From Lepturacanthus savala (lineage: Eukaryota > Chordata > Actinopteri > Scombriformes > Trichiuridae), in assembly GCA_030544235.1 (NCBI GenBank), contig CM060470.1, forward strand, positions 30,939,309 to 31,003,308: a stretch of 64,000 bases of DNA. The letters run 5' to 3'. Within the stretch, counting starts at the first letter, position 1, and each line of letters starts with the position of its first letter. Below are positions 19,591 through 32,127 of this stretch, in pieces. Position numbers and translations under genes: made by a program. Below the pieces are notes generated by a model, which was not told where the DNA came from, searched no databases, and was given only the letters and a program-made list of their open reading frames with translations.

Positions 19591-22575
19591 ATGGCCAGCA
19601 TAACGGTAAACAAGAAGAATGCAGATACTCACCACAGGTATGTAAATATATTTAATAAAGGTATTACAGTGTATCTATGTTTGGAACGGATGTTTTATAG
19701 AATTCTTCACTTTAATTCAGAGCTATATTCTTGCGTATATTTTAACTACATCATTTTGCAGGTTTGTATAACTCATAGTTATTACCTCTTGCATTGGCTA
19801 GAACACTCTTGTGAAGCAGGACTTTCTGATCAAAAAATACAAATGTTTGGGCAAAATATTAATTACAGTTAAACCCAGTTGCCTGAACTGAGCACATGAT
19901 GTTCAGAAAATTGTCTTAATCTTTTAGGTGGAATAGACAATTTTTCTAGATGTCTGGGCATTAACTGGGCCTTTTCTCTGATGTGTTTCCTGATATGGAT
20001 TTTCTCAACAGCAGGTAACATTTATTGACCTTATTATTCACCTACGCTAGTACTGCTGTTCAGCCCCTTGACACACATCAGTTATTTGTGATTTTGGGTT
20101 GTACAAATAAAATTTGATTGACTACTCCCTCATGTTTATCAAATATGCAGCTGAACAAGAACCACAAATTAACATTGTATTAACATTAACATCGTGTACT
20201 GATTAAACATATGAGACATGAGAAATGTATATAGCAATATAAATGTATATATTAAGTGAACACTTGTTGAAACATTTGGAGTGAGCCAACCTAGCTATTC
20301 CCCCCATATCTATATACTAAGCTAAGCTGTGATCACTGGCTTCAAATTAAATGAAAAAGGTTTCACACCTCTCAACTTACTCATATCTCACAAATGCTGG
20401 TTTAACCATTGTAGAACAGAAAGTTAGCAACGTGTAACTATAAATTAAGCAATTTAAGCCTAAAGTATTAGTATTAGTAGTTTTCATTGCAGATAATGAT
20501 GTCAAGTCACTAACAGTCATGTCATATCTATTTTTTTCCCATTTTGTATGCACAAATATGCCCATAAACCAACAAACTATTTATTCCAGGTATAAAATTC
20601 CTTTTAGGTTATTCTAGAGACTTTGATGATTAAGTAGATAAATGCCGTTGATGGCATCATATCACAGGAAAAACTTGGAAAATTAAGCGTTTTTTTTTTT
20701 TTTCTTAAAACCTGTTTCTAAGTTGTCTACTATTATGTCATTGAAAAACTATGAGTAACATTTAGATTTTTTATTTTAAGTAGAAAATGACAGTCATAGA
20801 TTTCAGCAACTATAGTTGCCAGTGGACGTAAATAGGTTAAATCCATCATCTGAAATTTCTGTTTCCCTCTCAGAAGGATACACATCCATCTCACAGGAGG
20901 TTGTTGGCCGTAAAGTGAAGCTGCCGTGTAATGAGTCCTTCAGCACATTCCTGCAGCTGATATGGAAAAAGAATGGGGATAACTTGTTTACCTTCAGACC
21001 ACAACAGCCCTTACATACCAGTAATAAAGCTGTGAGCCTGAACTTAACCATGTCCACGTCAGGGAGTGATCAGTATACACTGGTCATGGAACAAGTTCAG
21101 AAGTCTCATGCAGGGAACTACACCTGTGTGGTCATCAGCTCCAGTGGACCCTGGGAATATACGTGGGAGCTGAGAATAACAGGTGTGTCAGTCATAAACT
21201 AAACTGATACCAGTGGCAGCAGCTGATAAAACAACAAGAATCGTAAAGTAATTATAAAACAGATTTTGTTACAGTTTGATACAGTTTTTTTTTATTAAAG
21301 ATAACCACACAAGCCTACCCTTTACAAAGAAAAGACCATACTTGGAAAAATCCCACACTAAATACAAGTGAAACTCAAACAGTCTTTGAGGGAAGTTGAA
21401 AAGGTGTTAACCAAACCCCTATAGAGAAATCTCCCCATAACTTTCTTGGAATAAATAACTATTCAATTCTCAAGCTTTCACAAACACATAATGGATATAT
21501 GGGTAATATTGCTTGTAGTATTTTGAGAGACTACAGAACATGAAAGTAGCAACTGTGTTTCCTTTGTGAAACACTGATCTTGCCCACGCACAACAAACTG
21601 CCTTTCCATGACTGTGAGCTTGAGCTTACCACTGTGCAGAGGTATGGTTTTTTCTGGGTCTTGGTATGGGTTTTCTCCAGTGGGTTGTCTCCTGCTTCCT
21701 CCCACACCCAACACATGCTAAATGGAGACACTAAATTGCCCATAGCTATGAGTGTGTGAGTGAATGGTGTGTGCCCTACGGTAGATAGGCGACCTGTCTG
21801 GGGTGTATGCCTGCTCGTCGTATGAAGTACGCTGGTATTAGCTCCAGCAGCCCCCTGTAACCATAGTGAGGAATCAACAGATATAGAAAATGGATGGATG
21901 CATTATTTAATTATAAGCCTCAGCTTCAGCCTCCACCAGTAATTTTCCTGTGTATGTATTTTCTACTAAATATATATTGTTTCACTGTGGATTTATTAAA
22001 CAGGACTGAAAAAGCTTTTACATACTCATTCACATATGACTTCTTGGTTTAATTTTTGTTTTGTGTGTGTCTTTCTAGATCAAGGAGATAAAAATAAGCT
22101 CCTGGTTATTGTTGCATCAGCTGTTCCTTGTGTTTGTTTCCTGGTGTTTGTAGTTTCTTTGACTTCTCTGAAAACAGTCTGCAAAAAGCGTGCAGAGTAA
22201 GTTTCTTTGCTTCAAGCCATTACTTACACACATTATTATTTATTCTCATACTGCTAAAATGTTAAAGATTTACGTATATCTTCCACATTTCAAAACTGAA
22301 ATTTGGATTCCAGCTCTAATGTCAATTTCTTTTACATAAACAGATTTCAACCTCCTGCCGTAGAAATGGTAAGAAAACCTATCATCTTTTGTAATGAGCG
22401 AGCAGACTGCAGCAGGATCACTGTTAACCAGCTGCTTGAAATTGAAACTTTTTGTTCTTTATCTTTTTTCCAAATTCAGGAAACTATATATGAAAACTGC
22501 CTGGAAATTACCAACAGTCAACAGTCAACGACAAGCAATAACCAACATTTTCCATCCAAACCCAGGGCTCACTGA
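19591..22575 (+). CDS. IgSF gene 1: single-V-domain membrane protein (predicted, 6 exons)
   Basis: Predicted exons: 19591-19637, 19950-20014, 20874-21182, 22079-22196, 22344-22368, 22480-22575. Phases match at every join (2, 1, 1, 2, 0) and the total of 660 nt is open for 219 aa. A shorter start at 19981 is possible (193 aa). Exon 2 supplies a hydrophobic leader (WAFSLMCFLIWIFSTA). Exon 3 is a complete V-type Ig domain with LPCNES, LIWKKNG and SHAGNYTCVV (Cys, Trp, Cys) and three N-glycosylation sequons. Exon 4 is a transmembrane segment (LLVIVASAVPCVCFLVFVV) followed by basic KTVCKKR. The tail holds ETIYENCLEI, which resembles an ITSM (TxYxx[VI]) but has Cys at the last position. Polyadenylation signals AATAAA lie at 22658 and 22740. 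Likely a surface receptor of leukocytes. The exact family (SLAM-like, CD200R-like, other) is not decided. Confidence 0.75.
20069..20123 (-). repeat. Fragment of the dispersed TTTATTTATA-type repeat
   Basis: Reverse-oriented piece (TTGTGATTTTGGGTTGTACA) of the repeat at 28795-28892, inside intron 2 of IgSF gene 1. Confidence 0.5.
21653..21905 (+). repeat. L2-type LINE/related SINE 3' tail
   Basis: Diverged copy in intron 3 of IgSF gene 1: CTAAATTGCCCATAGCTATG, GGCGACCTGTCTGGGGTGTA and the terminal TATAGAAAATGGATGGATG. Confidence 0.85.
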
Positions 22576-22879
22576 TATGACTATGACATGTAAAAACAGG
22601 AAAATGTGTGAAAGATCTCATCAGATCATAGGTAATTAACACCCAAACAACATCTGGAATAAAAGCCACATCTTCTGTCTAAAATTTCTTTGACCGAATA
22701 ATTACTCCTTTAGCCTATACTATATGATTTTACCTTCTCAATAAACATACTCTGTGTAATCAAGTGCATCTTTTTTCTTGACATTGAATGTACTGTTTGT
22801 CTCCAAAAATCGTATTTATGTATTAGATTTTCCCCACATAAAGCAGCAGCCTGCTAACCACAGGTTGGGGACCACCCTT

Positions 22880-23920
22880 CCAGACAGAATCTGACACTTT
22901 TTAAATAGATTCATTTGAGCAGATATAGAATATCAGCAATGGCTGCATATTGTTGCACAATTTATTAGCCATCACTCACTGTCTCTTGATCGGTGCTGGG
23001 AGTGCTGTGCATGATAGGTTAATTAAAACTTGCAAAAAGTCTGAAGTTTAAAAATAATGGGTGATGATGGATGAAACTCAAACAGGCATTCTTCTTTAAA
23101 ATCTGCAATGTATTTTTTTTTTAAAACTAAAACTAAAAATTTCTTCTAAACTACCCTTTTACTTTGGGGTCAAGAAAAGTGCCTATATACATATACATAC
23201 TGCTAACAGAGTTACAAAGTGAAGTCATCTGTTCCCCTGAGATGATATTTTTGTTTTCAATTGACTTTCTACTACATAGTCTATAACTGGAATGTGCAAT
23301 GTAAGCCCTACAAAAGCAGAAAGACTGCAATGTGAGGAAAGCATTTGTAATGTTTATAGAGTATTAATCAGAAGGCAACCAGAAATCTCAACAGAAAAGG
23401 TAACAGGTAACAGAACAGCAAGAAATAACGAAAAAACACACAAGTGAAAATGTTTAAACTAAGTACAAGAAAAATCATAAAAAAATTTTTATTGCAATTC
23501 TTTCAAACCCCAAAACTAAACCAAAATTACAGAATAAAATAAAGCAACATATAAAATTAAAAACAAACTGAGTGGACAAAAGCCAAGTAAACAAATTATT
23601 GTGTACTGTATTATTGAAGTAGTTATACATTAGGCATATTTGCAGCAATAAATCCTAGTAAACAGGAAAAACAACACATAAATCACCACTGTCCTCCTGG
23701 AAAATTGAGCGCCTTCTCCCAGATTGACATAAGACAAAAAAAAAAATCCCAACACATATACAACACGTCAAGACATGTCAAAAAGTCGTCTGGACCAATA
23801 CCCATCTTGAATCAATTGACAGATTTTTGGCTATTTTCACACATCATATTTGAGTGAAGAAGCCTAATGGATTTTATCACATCACCTTCAAATTCTCAGT
23901 GAATCCCGGTGACTTGGGTT
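22880..23920. repeat. Segmental duplication, copy A of the 38.3-39.7 kb block
   Basis: Shares long collinear similarity with 38260-39712: TTGATCGGTGCTG and GGGTGATGATGGATGAAAC near 23000-23080, TTATTGAAGTAGTTATACA and GGCATATTTGCAGCAATAAA near 23615-23655, and CAGATTTTTGGCTATTTTCA near 23820. Same orientation. No open frame. It lies just downstream of IgSF gene 1. Confidence 0.75.
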
Positions 23921-24554
23921 GGTGCGAGCTGCAGTACAACAAAGTGTAACAGCAAGCCAAATCATAACAGTGTCATCTTGACACTGACTTACCACGGCAA
24001 CCTGGGCTGTTTGAGGCACAATTTATAGTTGGGGTGAGACTAACTGGTTTCCCATAAGAATGTACTTTTTCTGATACCATAACACATTTTGCCTTCTGTC
24101 ACTGTCTGCCATCATTTTAAAAGAATGAGTGGTACCTAGACAGGGTCAATAAGCATTTCTGTCCATTCCATAGGCAACGTTTTTAGTTTTAGTAATACAG
24201 CCCCAGTAACTTCATCATCTCTAACACAAAGTTCAATCTTTTATTATAAAATAAATAACATTAGTAAAGGAGTAGAGCTTATAACTGAGTCATTTTATTT
24301 TTATTTATTTTTTATGCTATTTGCTTCATTTTTGATTGAGTACTGTAGGTGCTGACCCTTAAAAGATCAGCTTATCAGCTTAGTATAACATTCAAACATA
24401 TACTGGCCATATACTGAACTTCCAGTGTAAACATTTTTTAAAACTATTTCTTGTGTATATGCAAACACAAAACACCTTTCTAAGCTTCTGACCAGTTAAA
24501 CACTGCACACTACAAGCAAACTTTCACCTATTTACAGGCATTCCAACAGTAATG
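23921..24554. other. No gene seen
   Basis: AT-rich intergenic sequence between the duplicated block and the LTR. Confidence 0.45.
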
Positions 24555-25156
24555 TGTCACACTGCAGTAAGGTCTTGTGGGTTTTTTGTCTTGTCATTTC
24601 CATTTTTTTGAAAGATATCTCTCCTCTCGTTTCAGGTCACTTGCCCTTCCTCATGTGTCACCGGTCTGATTGCCGGCCCTGCCCTGATTGTTTCCACCTG
24701 TTCCCCATTACCCGGTGTATATCTTGTCTGCGTCTGCCCTTGTCTTGTGCAGAAGTGTTTCGTCCCCGTATGATCACCAAAGCCTTTTTCCTCGCCTGTC
24801 CGCAGCTATAGTCTTGTTGCTCGAGTGATTCTGTTTTACCTCGATTGAGTAATTTTTTGTTGTAAATTTTTTAGTATAGCTGTTTGTTTTCTAGTCCTTA
24901 GTTTAACTTTTTTCAGCATTATGATTTTCCTCGATGTGAGTGATTTTGATTTTTGATAACTTTTATACGTCAGATTAAAGATTTAGAGTTCAGTTAATTA
25001 GACTTTTGCCTCCTTTGGAGTGTTTTTTGTTTTCCCTAGTTTAGGCCTGTTTCATAGCCTGCCATAGCCTCACTCTGTTGAGGATTTTTTGTTATCTCAA
25101 TAAAGAAGCTCATTGACACCTCTGTGCCTGAGTCTGCTTCTAAGACCAGCCTGACA
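24555..25156 (+). mobile_element. Probable solo LTR of a Ty3/gypsy element
   Basis: Starts TGTCACACTGCAG and ends CCAGCCTGACA. The interior shows the layout of the LTR at 43318-43933: CCACCTGTTCCCCATTACCC, a TATA-like TGTATATCTTG, CTTGTCTTGTGC, and near the end AATAAAGAAGC. No internal coding region is attached and no clear target duplication was found. It ends 164 bases past the stop codon of IgSF gene 2, so it may contribute to the 3' end of that gene. Confidence 0.65.
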
Positions 25157-25319
25157 TGCAAACCAACCAACTCATTTTTATAAAGTTGAAACTGTTGAAA
25201 GCAGTCTAAGAGCTGACAAAGCAATACATAAGATGAAATGTTAATCCAAATTAAATAAGTACAAAATTACAATATAGCTCTAAAGAATATGTCAGTGTAC
25301 TCTATGTTCATTGTACCGG

Positions 25320-28300
25320 TTACAGTTGTCCTTCTGCCTGAAGATCTCCAGGTGTGTCTGAAGCTGTTGAGACTGGCTGCCTCTGCTGTTTCCTGAATTA
25401 TGAATCAACAATTATTATACACCCAAAGGACTTACACACATTTGTTTTATGTAACAATAACACTGTATGTTACACTGAATATAGTAACTACTGTACTCTA
25501 TACCTTAGATATCTCTGATATAAGTACCACACTACTCCAAGGAGATTCAGCACAAGTAAAAGAACAAATAAAGTCCAGGCAACAATGGATGATTCTATAG
25601 GAAGACAAATCACAGGAAAGAGAAATACAATTATACTGGTATGTTGCACATTACCCATTTATTATGTGCATCTAGCTAAATAGCAGCCATCCAACATTAG
25701 CTTGTTCAGTATTTGTCTTCACTAGGCTATTCATGTTATGGTGCAGTATTGTTTAACTGTGTGACTCAGAAGGCTGATAAATCTTTTTTTTCCCAATTTC
25801 ATAAATATAGTCTTAGCTGCCAAGTCTCTACCACTTTTTTCAGTTTACATGACTGTTGTAATCATTTACACCCATCTACTGGTTTTTAAACTGTATTTAT
25901 GTTTATGTTTTAACAGTTTGTCAAAAAAAACCCATACCCAAATTAAACCCAACCTCACCTTTGGTTACATACAAATAAAGGCGTTCATGATTTTTTCCAT
26001 GTGCATTAGACGCTTCACACTGATACTCGCCATTCAGGTCAGAGGTCATGCTCAAGAACTGTAGGCTTCCATTCCCTTTACTGACCATAGACTCGAGCCA
26101 TGGCCCATCAGTTCTGAAACAAACAAAAAACCTTTCACTACTGCACAAGTAACTTCAGGGCCACTGGCAAAAGATGAAAACATTTGGGAATGAACATTTG
26201 AATAAGGTGTACATTCAATTTCAGTTTCAGATTCTTACTTTCCAAGTCTGAGCACTACAAACCAAATGTGGCTTCAAGGTAAAATATTATTTATGAAACC
26301 GGTTTGGTCAAACAACTGTTACCTGCTCCAGATCAAAGAGGCAGGTGGGTTGGCTTCAGTTTTACATTGAATTAATGATGACGATGTGTTGACAGTGACA
26401 GTCATTTCCATGGGCGGGACTGTAAGAAACAGAGAGAGAATGAGTTGTATCAAATATAATAATTATTACCAACACTTGGCAAACAGGGCAACACGGTGGA
26501 GCAGGGGTTAGAGCTGTTGCCTCACAGCAAGAAGGTCGCAGGTTGACTGACTTGGAAAAACAATCTCATCCCATCTGTACTGATACATACTTATCTTTTA
26601 ATAACACACCCAATTTAATGATTAAAGAACTTGAACAAGGATTTTAAGTTTCACCTGCACCATACTCAGTTTTGGATATTAGAGGTTTTTTTAATGCCCA
26701 CAATTGATTCATTGTTTGTTGAGAGTGAATAGAAGACTGTTTCTCAGCCCAGTTTGGCCTTAGATACTCAAAGTCAAAGTCACGCCACAGCCGAATGTTT
26801 AACATAGCAACAAAAGCTCTAAAGGACAGTGCTGCAACTGTGTCTATAATAAGCCTAGGTAGTCACTGGGGCGTGATCAGTGTCAGTGTGATGTGGGCTG
26901 TTGGGGAAATTCCACGAGACATAGATACCAAAAAGGCAGTGTTTGTTCAGCTCCCTCTACAATGGCAATGGAAATTGTTTTCTAACCAATGTATTTATGC
27001 TGCTAGAAAGATGGTGGCACATTTATATTTTGTTAGTGTCAATGACTTTTTTGTGGCTGTTATGTTGTTGTTCCTTTTTCTTCAGCAGCCCCAAACAGTT
27101 TTCACAACATCTTATCTTATTGTGTCACATGTGTCTGCCCAGCAAATTCAGCAAATGGAGGTGACTGTTGCCATTGTGAAACACAAGTGTGGAACTTTGA
27201 ATTTAAAGGTTAACATTTTTTTAATTTGGTGTCCATATGAACAAACCTCCGTTTTGTTGTGGCTATTAAAAGAGCACCTCTAGAATACACCTTTAATAAG
27301 AGGCCCCTATGTGATGGGGGCCTCTGTCTCTGTCACCCATCGCTTACATTGTAAGTGCATTATGGATGGATCTTCTAGTCAGTATGAATGATTATGGTAA
27401 GGAAAATATATATTTCAATGTATATTTGGGCTCCTGACTGTCACTTTAAGACATGGTTTGAAAACGAGGGAACTTGGTCTGTGGCATTATATGTGAATGG
27501 TGTCTTTAGACAATTTAAAATTTAGACAATTCATCAGCCAAAGAGGCACTAAAGAGGAGCATGTTTTCTAATGGATTTGTTACAATATCATTCATCTGCA
27601 GAGTATAATGCTAATTAATTGCCTTCACTTAAAATAAAAGCTTCAATAGCATTGATTAGTAAAACAGGGATCCATCCATATTGATGTATGGTCCATTAGG
27701 ATCTGATGATGCATACACTGTAGTCCTGTGCTGGTCCTTTAGGTATATACACACATTTAAACCATCCACTTACTATGGGTGAGTTATGTAAGGCTAAATT
27801 CAACAAAGCATTTGTGGAGTTTGTTGTTGCACACTGCCTTTGAATCATCCGATTTTTGCTTTTCAGTGATGAAGTTCAACTATGTAAAACTATAAAAAAA
27901 AAACTGGAAAATGTTTTCACTCTTTTCTTTTAAAAAAAATAATTTTACAAAATTACAAAATCCATCACAACAATAAAGTGAGAGGATGACTAGGGTATTC
28001 CTTCATGGATAACAAACTGTGGTCATCTCAATACAACAAAAAAGTCAACGGTAAAAATTATGATACTAAACTTGCAGTGTTGATGATGGAGTAAGGCACA
28101 AAACCATGATGATCATGTACAAGCTCTTCCACAACCAAGTTAGCCATCTGCAGCAGTAAATACAACCAAGTCATTAGCATCTCAAGCACATGGAGTAAAA
28201 AAAGGGTGAATTCTGAACAACAACAACATTGGTAAATTAGGTAGCAACAATATTATTGTTGGATTCCTGTATGTTCATACCATCTTCTCGCATCTAGGAC

Positions 28301-31300
28301 AGTGACTTCTATTGTCTACTACAGAGACAAAACCAGATAAGAGAACTCCTGGCGCAATGGAAAAGTTTAATTCTCTACTATCAAGAGAAATTTTATAATA
28401 TTATATTAGAGCATTATATACGAGCATTTCATCACTGTGTGGGAACAAAGACTAAGAACAATGGAGATTTTCTGTGCAAAGCAAACCAACCAAAAATACT
28501 TAGGGGAAGGCCAGAAGAACTTGTAGGTAGCCACCAATGTACGGTCTCTGATAGAGGCTATACAAGGGCAAGGGAATTGCTGCAGGAACATTTTGGGAAT
28601 GAATTAAAAGATGACAGCTACATATGTGAACATGGCCTCCAGTAAAGGCTGAAGATGTTAAAGGCATGCAAGTGTATTCACTCATTCTGCATGATTGATT
28701 CAACACTATGGAAGAGTTGCAGTATATGAAAGAGCTTGATATGCAGCCAATGCGTGAGCTGTGGTTGGTGAATTATTCTTAATTACCTAGAACAGAGTCA
28801 AGTCAATCAAATTTATTTTTATAGTACAAAATCACAAATTCACCTCAATAGGCTTTACAGTTTGTATAGCAGCAACACAACATCCCCTATCAAACAAGTG
28901 GTGCCAAACATGCAGCCCAAAGGGCCGGAACTGGTCAGTAAAGGGTCCAATCCAGCCCACTCTGACAAAAAATGGACCAGTTCCTGTTTCTTCAAAGAAA
29001 TATTAAGTTTGTGCATCTTTCGGGATTCAAGGGATAAAATCTTTACCGTTTTGGTTTGTGAGGCAGAAGATAACTTCAGCTACTTAAAAAAGTAAATATT
29101 GTTCAGTAGAGCTGCATCAATTAGTTGATTAATTAATTAGCTGCCAAATATTACCATTTTTTTCTGGTTTCTTTAGTCTTCTGTAAAAATAAACTGATGA
29201 TCTTTGTGTTGTAGACTGTTGGTTTGGACATAAAAAGACATTTAAGTTGCATCTTCAGCTTTGAGAAAAGGTGATTAAAATTGTATTTCTTATTATGTAC
29301 ACGTTAATTTTTACCCACTTTAAATCAAACTGGCCCCTGAACTATGATGAGTTAGACTACCCTGGTCTAGAAGTTACAAGACATCAGTCTAAGAACACAG
29401 GCAATTACCATGAAAGCTACCCTTTGTTAAAAAAAAAGGAATTTAACAAAAACCAATTACAAAATTAAAACATCAAAGCAAGAGGATGACATTCCGTTTA
29501 TAGATATTTCTGTGGTCATTTCATTAAGACTATATATGATTATGAAAAATTAACAAGAAAGAAACTAGGGGAGAAACTGATATTAGAAAACAAGTGTATA
29601 CTCACAGCAAACCTGTATGGGGAAAGACAGCAACTCTTCTTTTTCCAGGTCTACAATGGTGACGATACACTTGACTAAATGCTGGTAGATGTCTTTGGTG
29701 GGTACTCCAATCAGCGTGCTAATTGTGGTGGTGGTACCGTTGTCATGCTTAGTGGAGTTGGTCATTGGCCTTACTTTTTCTCCCAGAGTACCAGTATTCC
29801 ATGTCACCTCTGCAGGAGGCCGGGAACAAGCAGCTGTGCAGGTAACGAGGGAAACCTCCTCATTACCCAAGGTAGGACAGTCATCCTTCAAGTTTATGAT
29901 GGGAAGCACTAGGGGAGAAACCGTAAACAAGTAAGCCAACATGCAAGCAAGAAGAATTTCTCTCTCACACACACATACACAAAAACAGATCATTTTTAAA
30001 AGTTTTGTCATACCAATCAGTTTTAGAGATATCTGTGCCTTGTAATTTCCACTGGGGAACAAGGTAAAGATGCATGTGTAGACACCTTCATCCATCAACG
30101 TTGCCTTGAGCAACTGAATCGACCCATTGAATTCAGTCATGCTCCCAACAAATTTAAACTGTGTGTTATCTCCATTGATAAAATGTGGACCATTTTCTTC
30201 AGAGATTGTAAAGAAGTTATCCGTTTGTGGTTTTCCTCTGGTCTTCCTCTGCCAGGAAATCTGTGTCAGGCTCTCTGTTGTGTCTGTGAGTTTGCAGGGT
30301 AAGGTAACCATTTCTCCAAGAACCACATTCACGATTCCTCCAACCACCTGCACACCTGTAATGTCCATACATACAAACACAGGTAAAAAAAGGTAGGTTC
30401 AAACATTCATATCAGGCCTGACCAGGATATCAAGTTTCATTTTATTGTTTTCACTGAAGCTAAAGGGGCACTCCATTGATTTTACAGGTAAGGATACCTA
30501 AGTAAAATGGCTGTCAACATGTTAACACTTTGGGGTGTTGAAACCTTTTGAAAAACTTGAAAAATGATTGATTATTCAAACTGGATTCACAAGTTCAGAT
30601 TTTATCTTCAATCAATTGGTGCCAGGAAAAAAAACCCCAGCAACACAGCTGCTTTTTCCCCACAAGTATATAAAAAAGTAACTTGATCTCCATCCTCTGA
30701 TACACTGCAGATATGGAAAGGTATTGTTTTGAGTGAATGTTAACTCATATTATGTCACTTATGTTAACACATAACTCCAGATGCAAGATGTGCCTATCAT
30801 ATGTGTATGCTGGGAGAGTCTGTGTGTACTGAGTGCGTGTACTACACAGAGAAGCCCAACACCTATATGTGAAACCAGATGTCAGTGAGGTCATTTGGCA
30901 AGAATTACACTTTGTGACACATCCGTACCCCCATCTAATATCTCAGACATCTGTCCTTGTTCTAACTTTTCAAGGCCCAACATTGTGTACTGCACAGTAT
31001 CTTGCCATGAGACTGCTTCCTCTGCAGATGAGTAGGCTGCCAAGGTCTCCCTCACCCTGCCTCTCTAGATTTATTGGCAGCAAGTTGTTTTTTCATAGCT
31101 CCCGACATCAATGAAGGGAGAAATACTGGATATCGACAACAGCCAAAGAGAATGTCCTCTTGTTGTTGAACATATATACATATGTAATCCTGTAGTTACT
31201 TGGTGATTTGCTCGCTTTTGGAGCGACGAAGGCTACGTTCAGACTGCTAAATTATTTGTGAAATCCTTTTGTGAAATCTGATTTTTTTGCAAGGTTGTTC

Positions 31301-32036
31301 ACATTTCCAATTAAATGCAACTTGTATATGATCTCCAGTGTGAACTTTAAATACCCCAAAAGTGTCAGACCTGCACATCGAGGACATGACAATGTCACAC
31401 ATAGCGAGCGCATAGATATACACAAATACACATGTATATATCTATGCGGTGAGAGTGCTCAGTGTTTACAGACGTAAACAGGGACACTAGCAGTATCTCC
31501 CGGTGTTAAATTTGCTGTCATACCGGAGCCAACACATGCACAACATATTTGTGTAAGGAAGTGATTAAAGAAGAAAAGAGCAAGGTTTTTTGGCCATGGT
31601 TGTTGCTTTCTTCCTGCTTCCACCTATTTCAGTGCAGTAGTGACGTTTGTCACTTGTTAAGTGTAGGTTAGAGGTCATACATTCATCTTCTATACCTGCT
31701 TATTCCTCATTAGGAGAACATTAACATAATTAGTTAAAATTATCTGAAAGTACAGTAATACAAAGACAAAACCAACTGAAGTGTCCCAGACAATATAACA
31801 CAACAGATTTCTATGGGCATTTTTATGTTTAAATTCACTTTCATTCCTTCTGTTATAAATTGATTTAGTTTTGATCATTTATTGACATCCATATGGTCCT
31901 TCTTCCTAAGGAGCAAAGCTAAGAGGCTAATCTAAAGAGCTAATCTACATCCATGAGTAAGTGAATAGACTCATCTTGTAGTTTCAGTACTAGTTTTTAA
32001 ACCTTGAACTTGTAATAGTGATTTATCTGTTTTTCA

Positions 32037-32127
<91 letters not shown>

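Noticed and set aside
26795..27283. 162-codon plus-strand open frame
   Set aside because: No domain, signal or exon context. It lies in an intron of IgSF gene 2, and the composition looks like translated AT-rich sequence.
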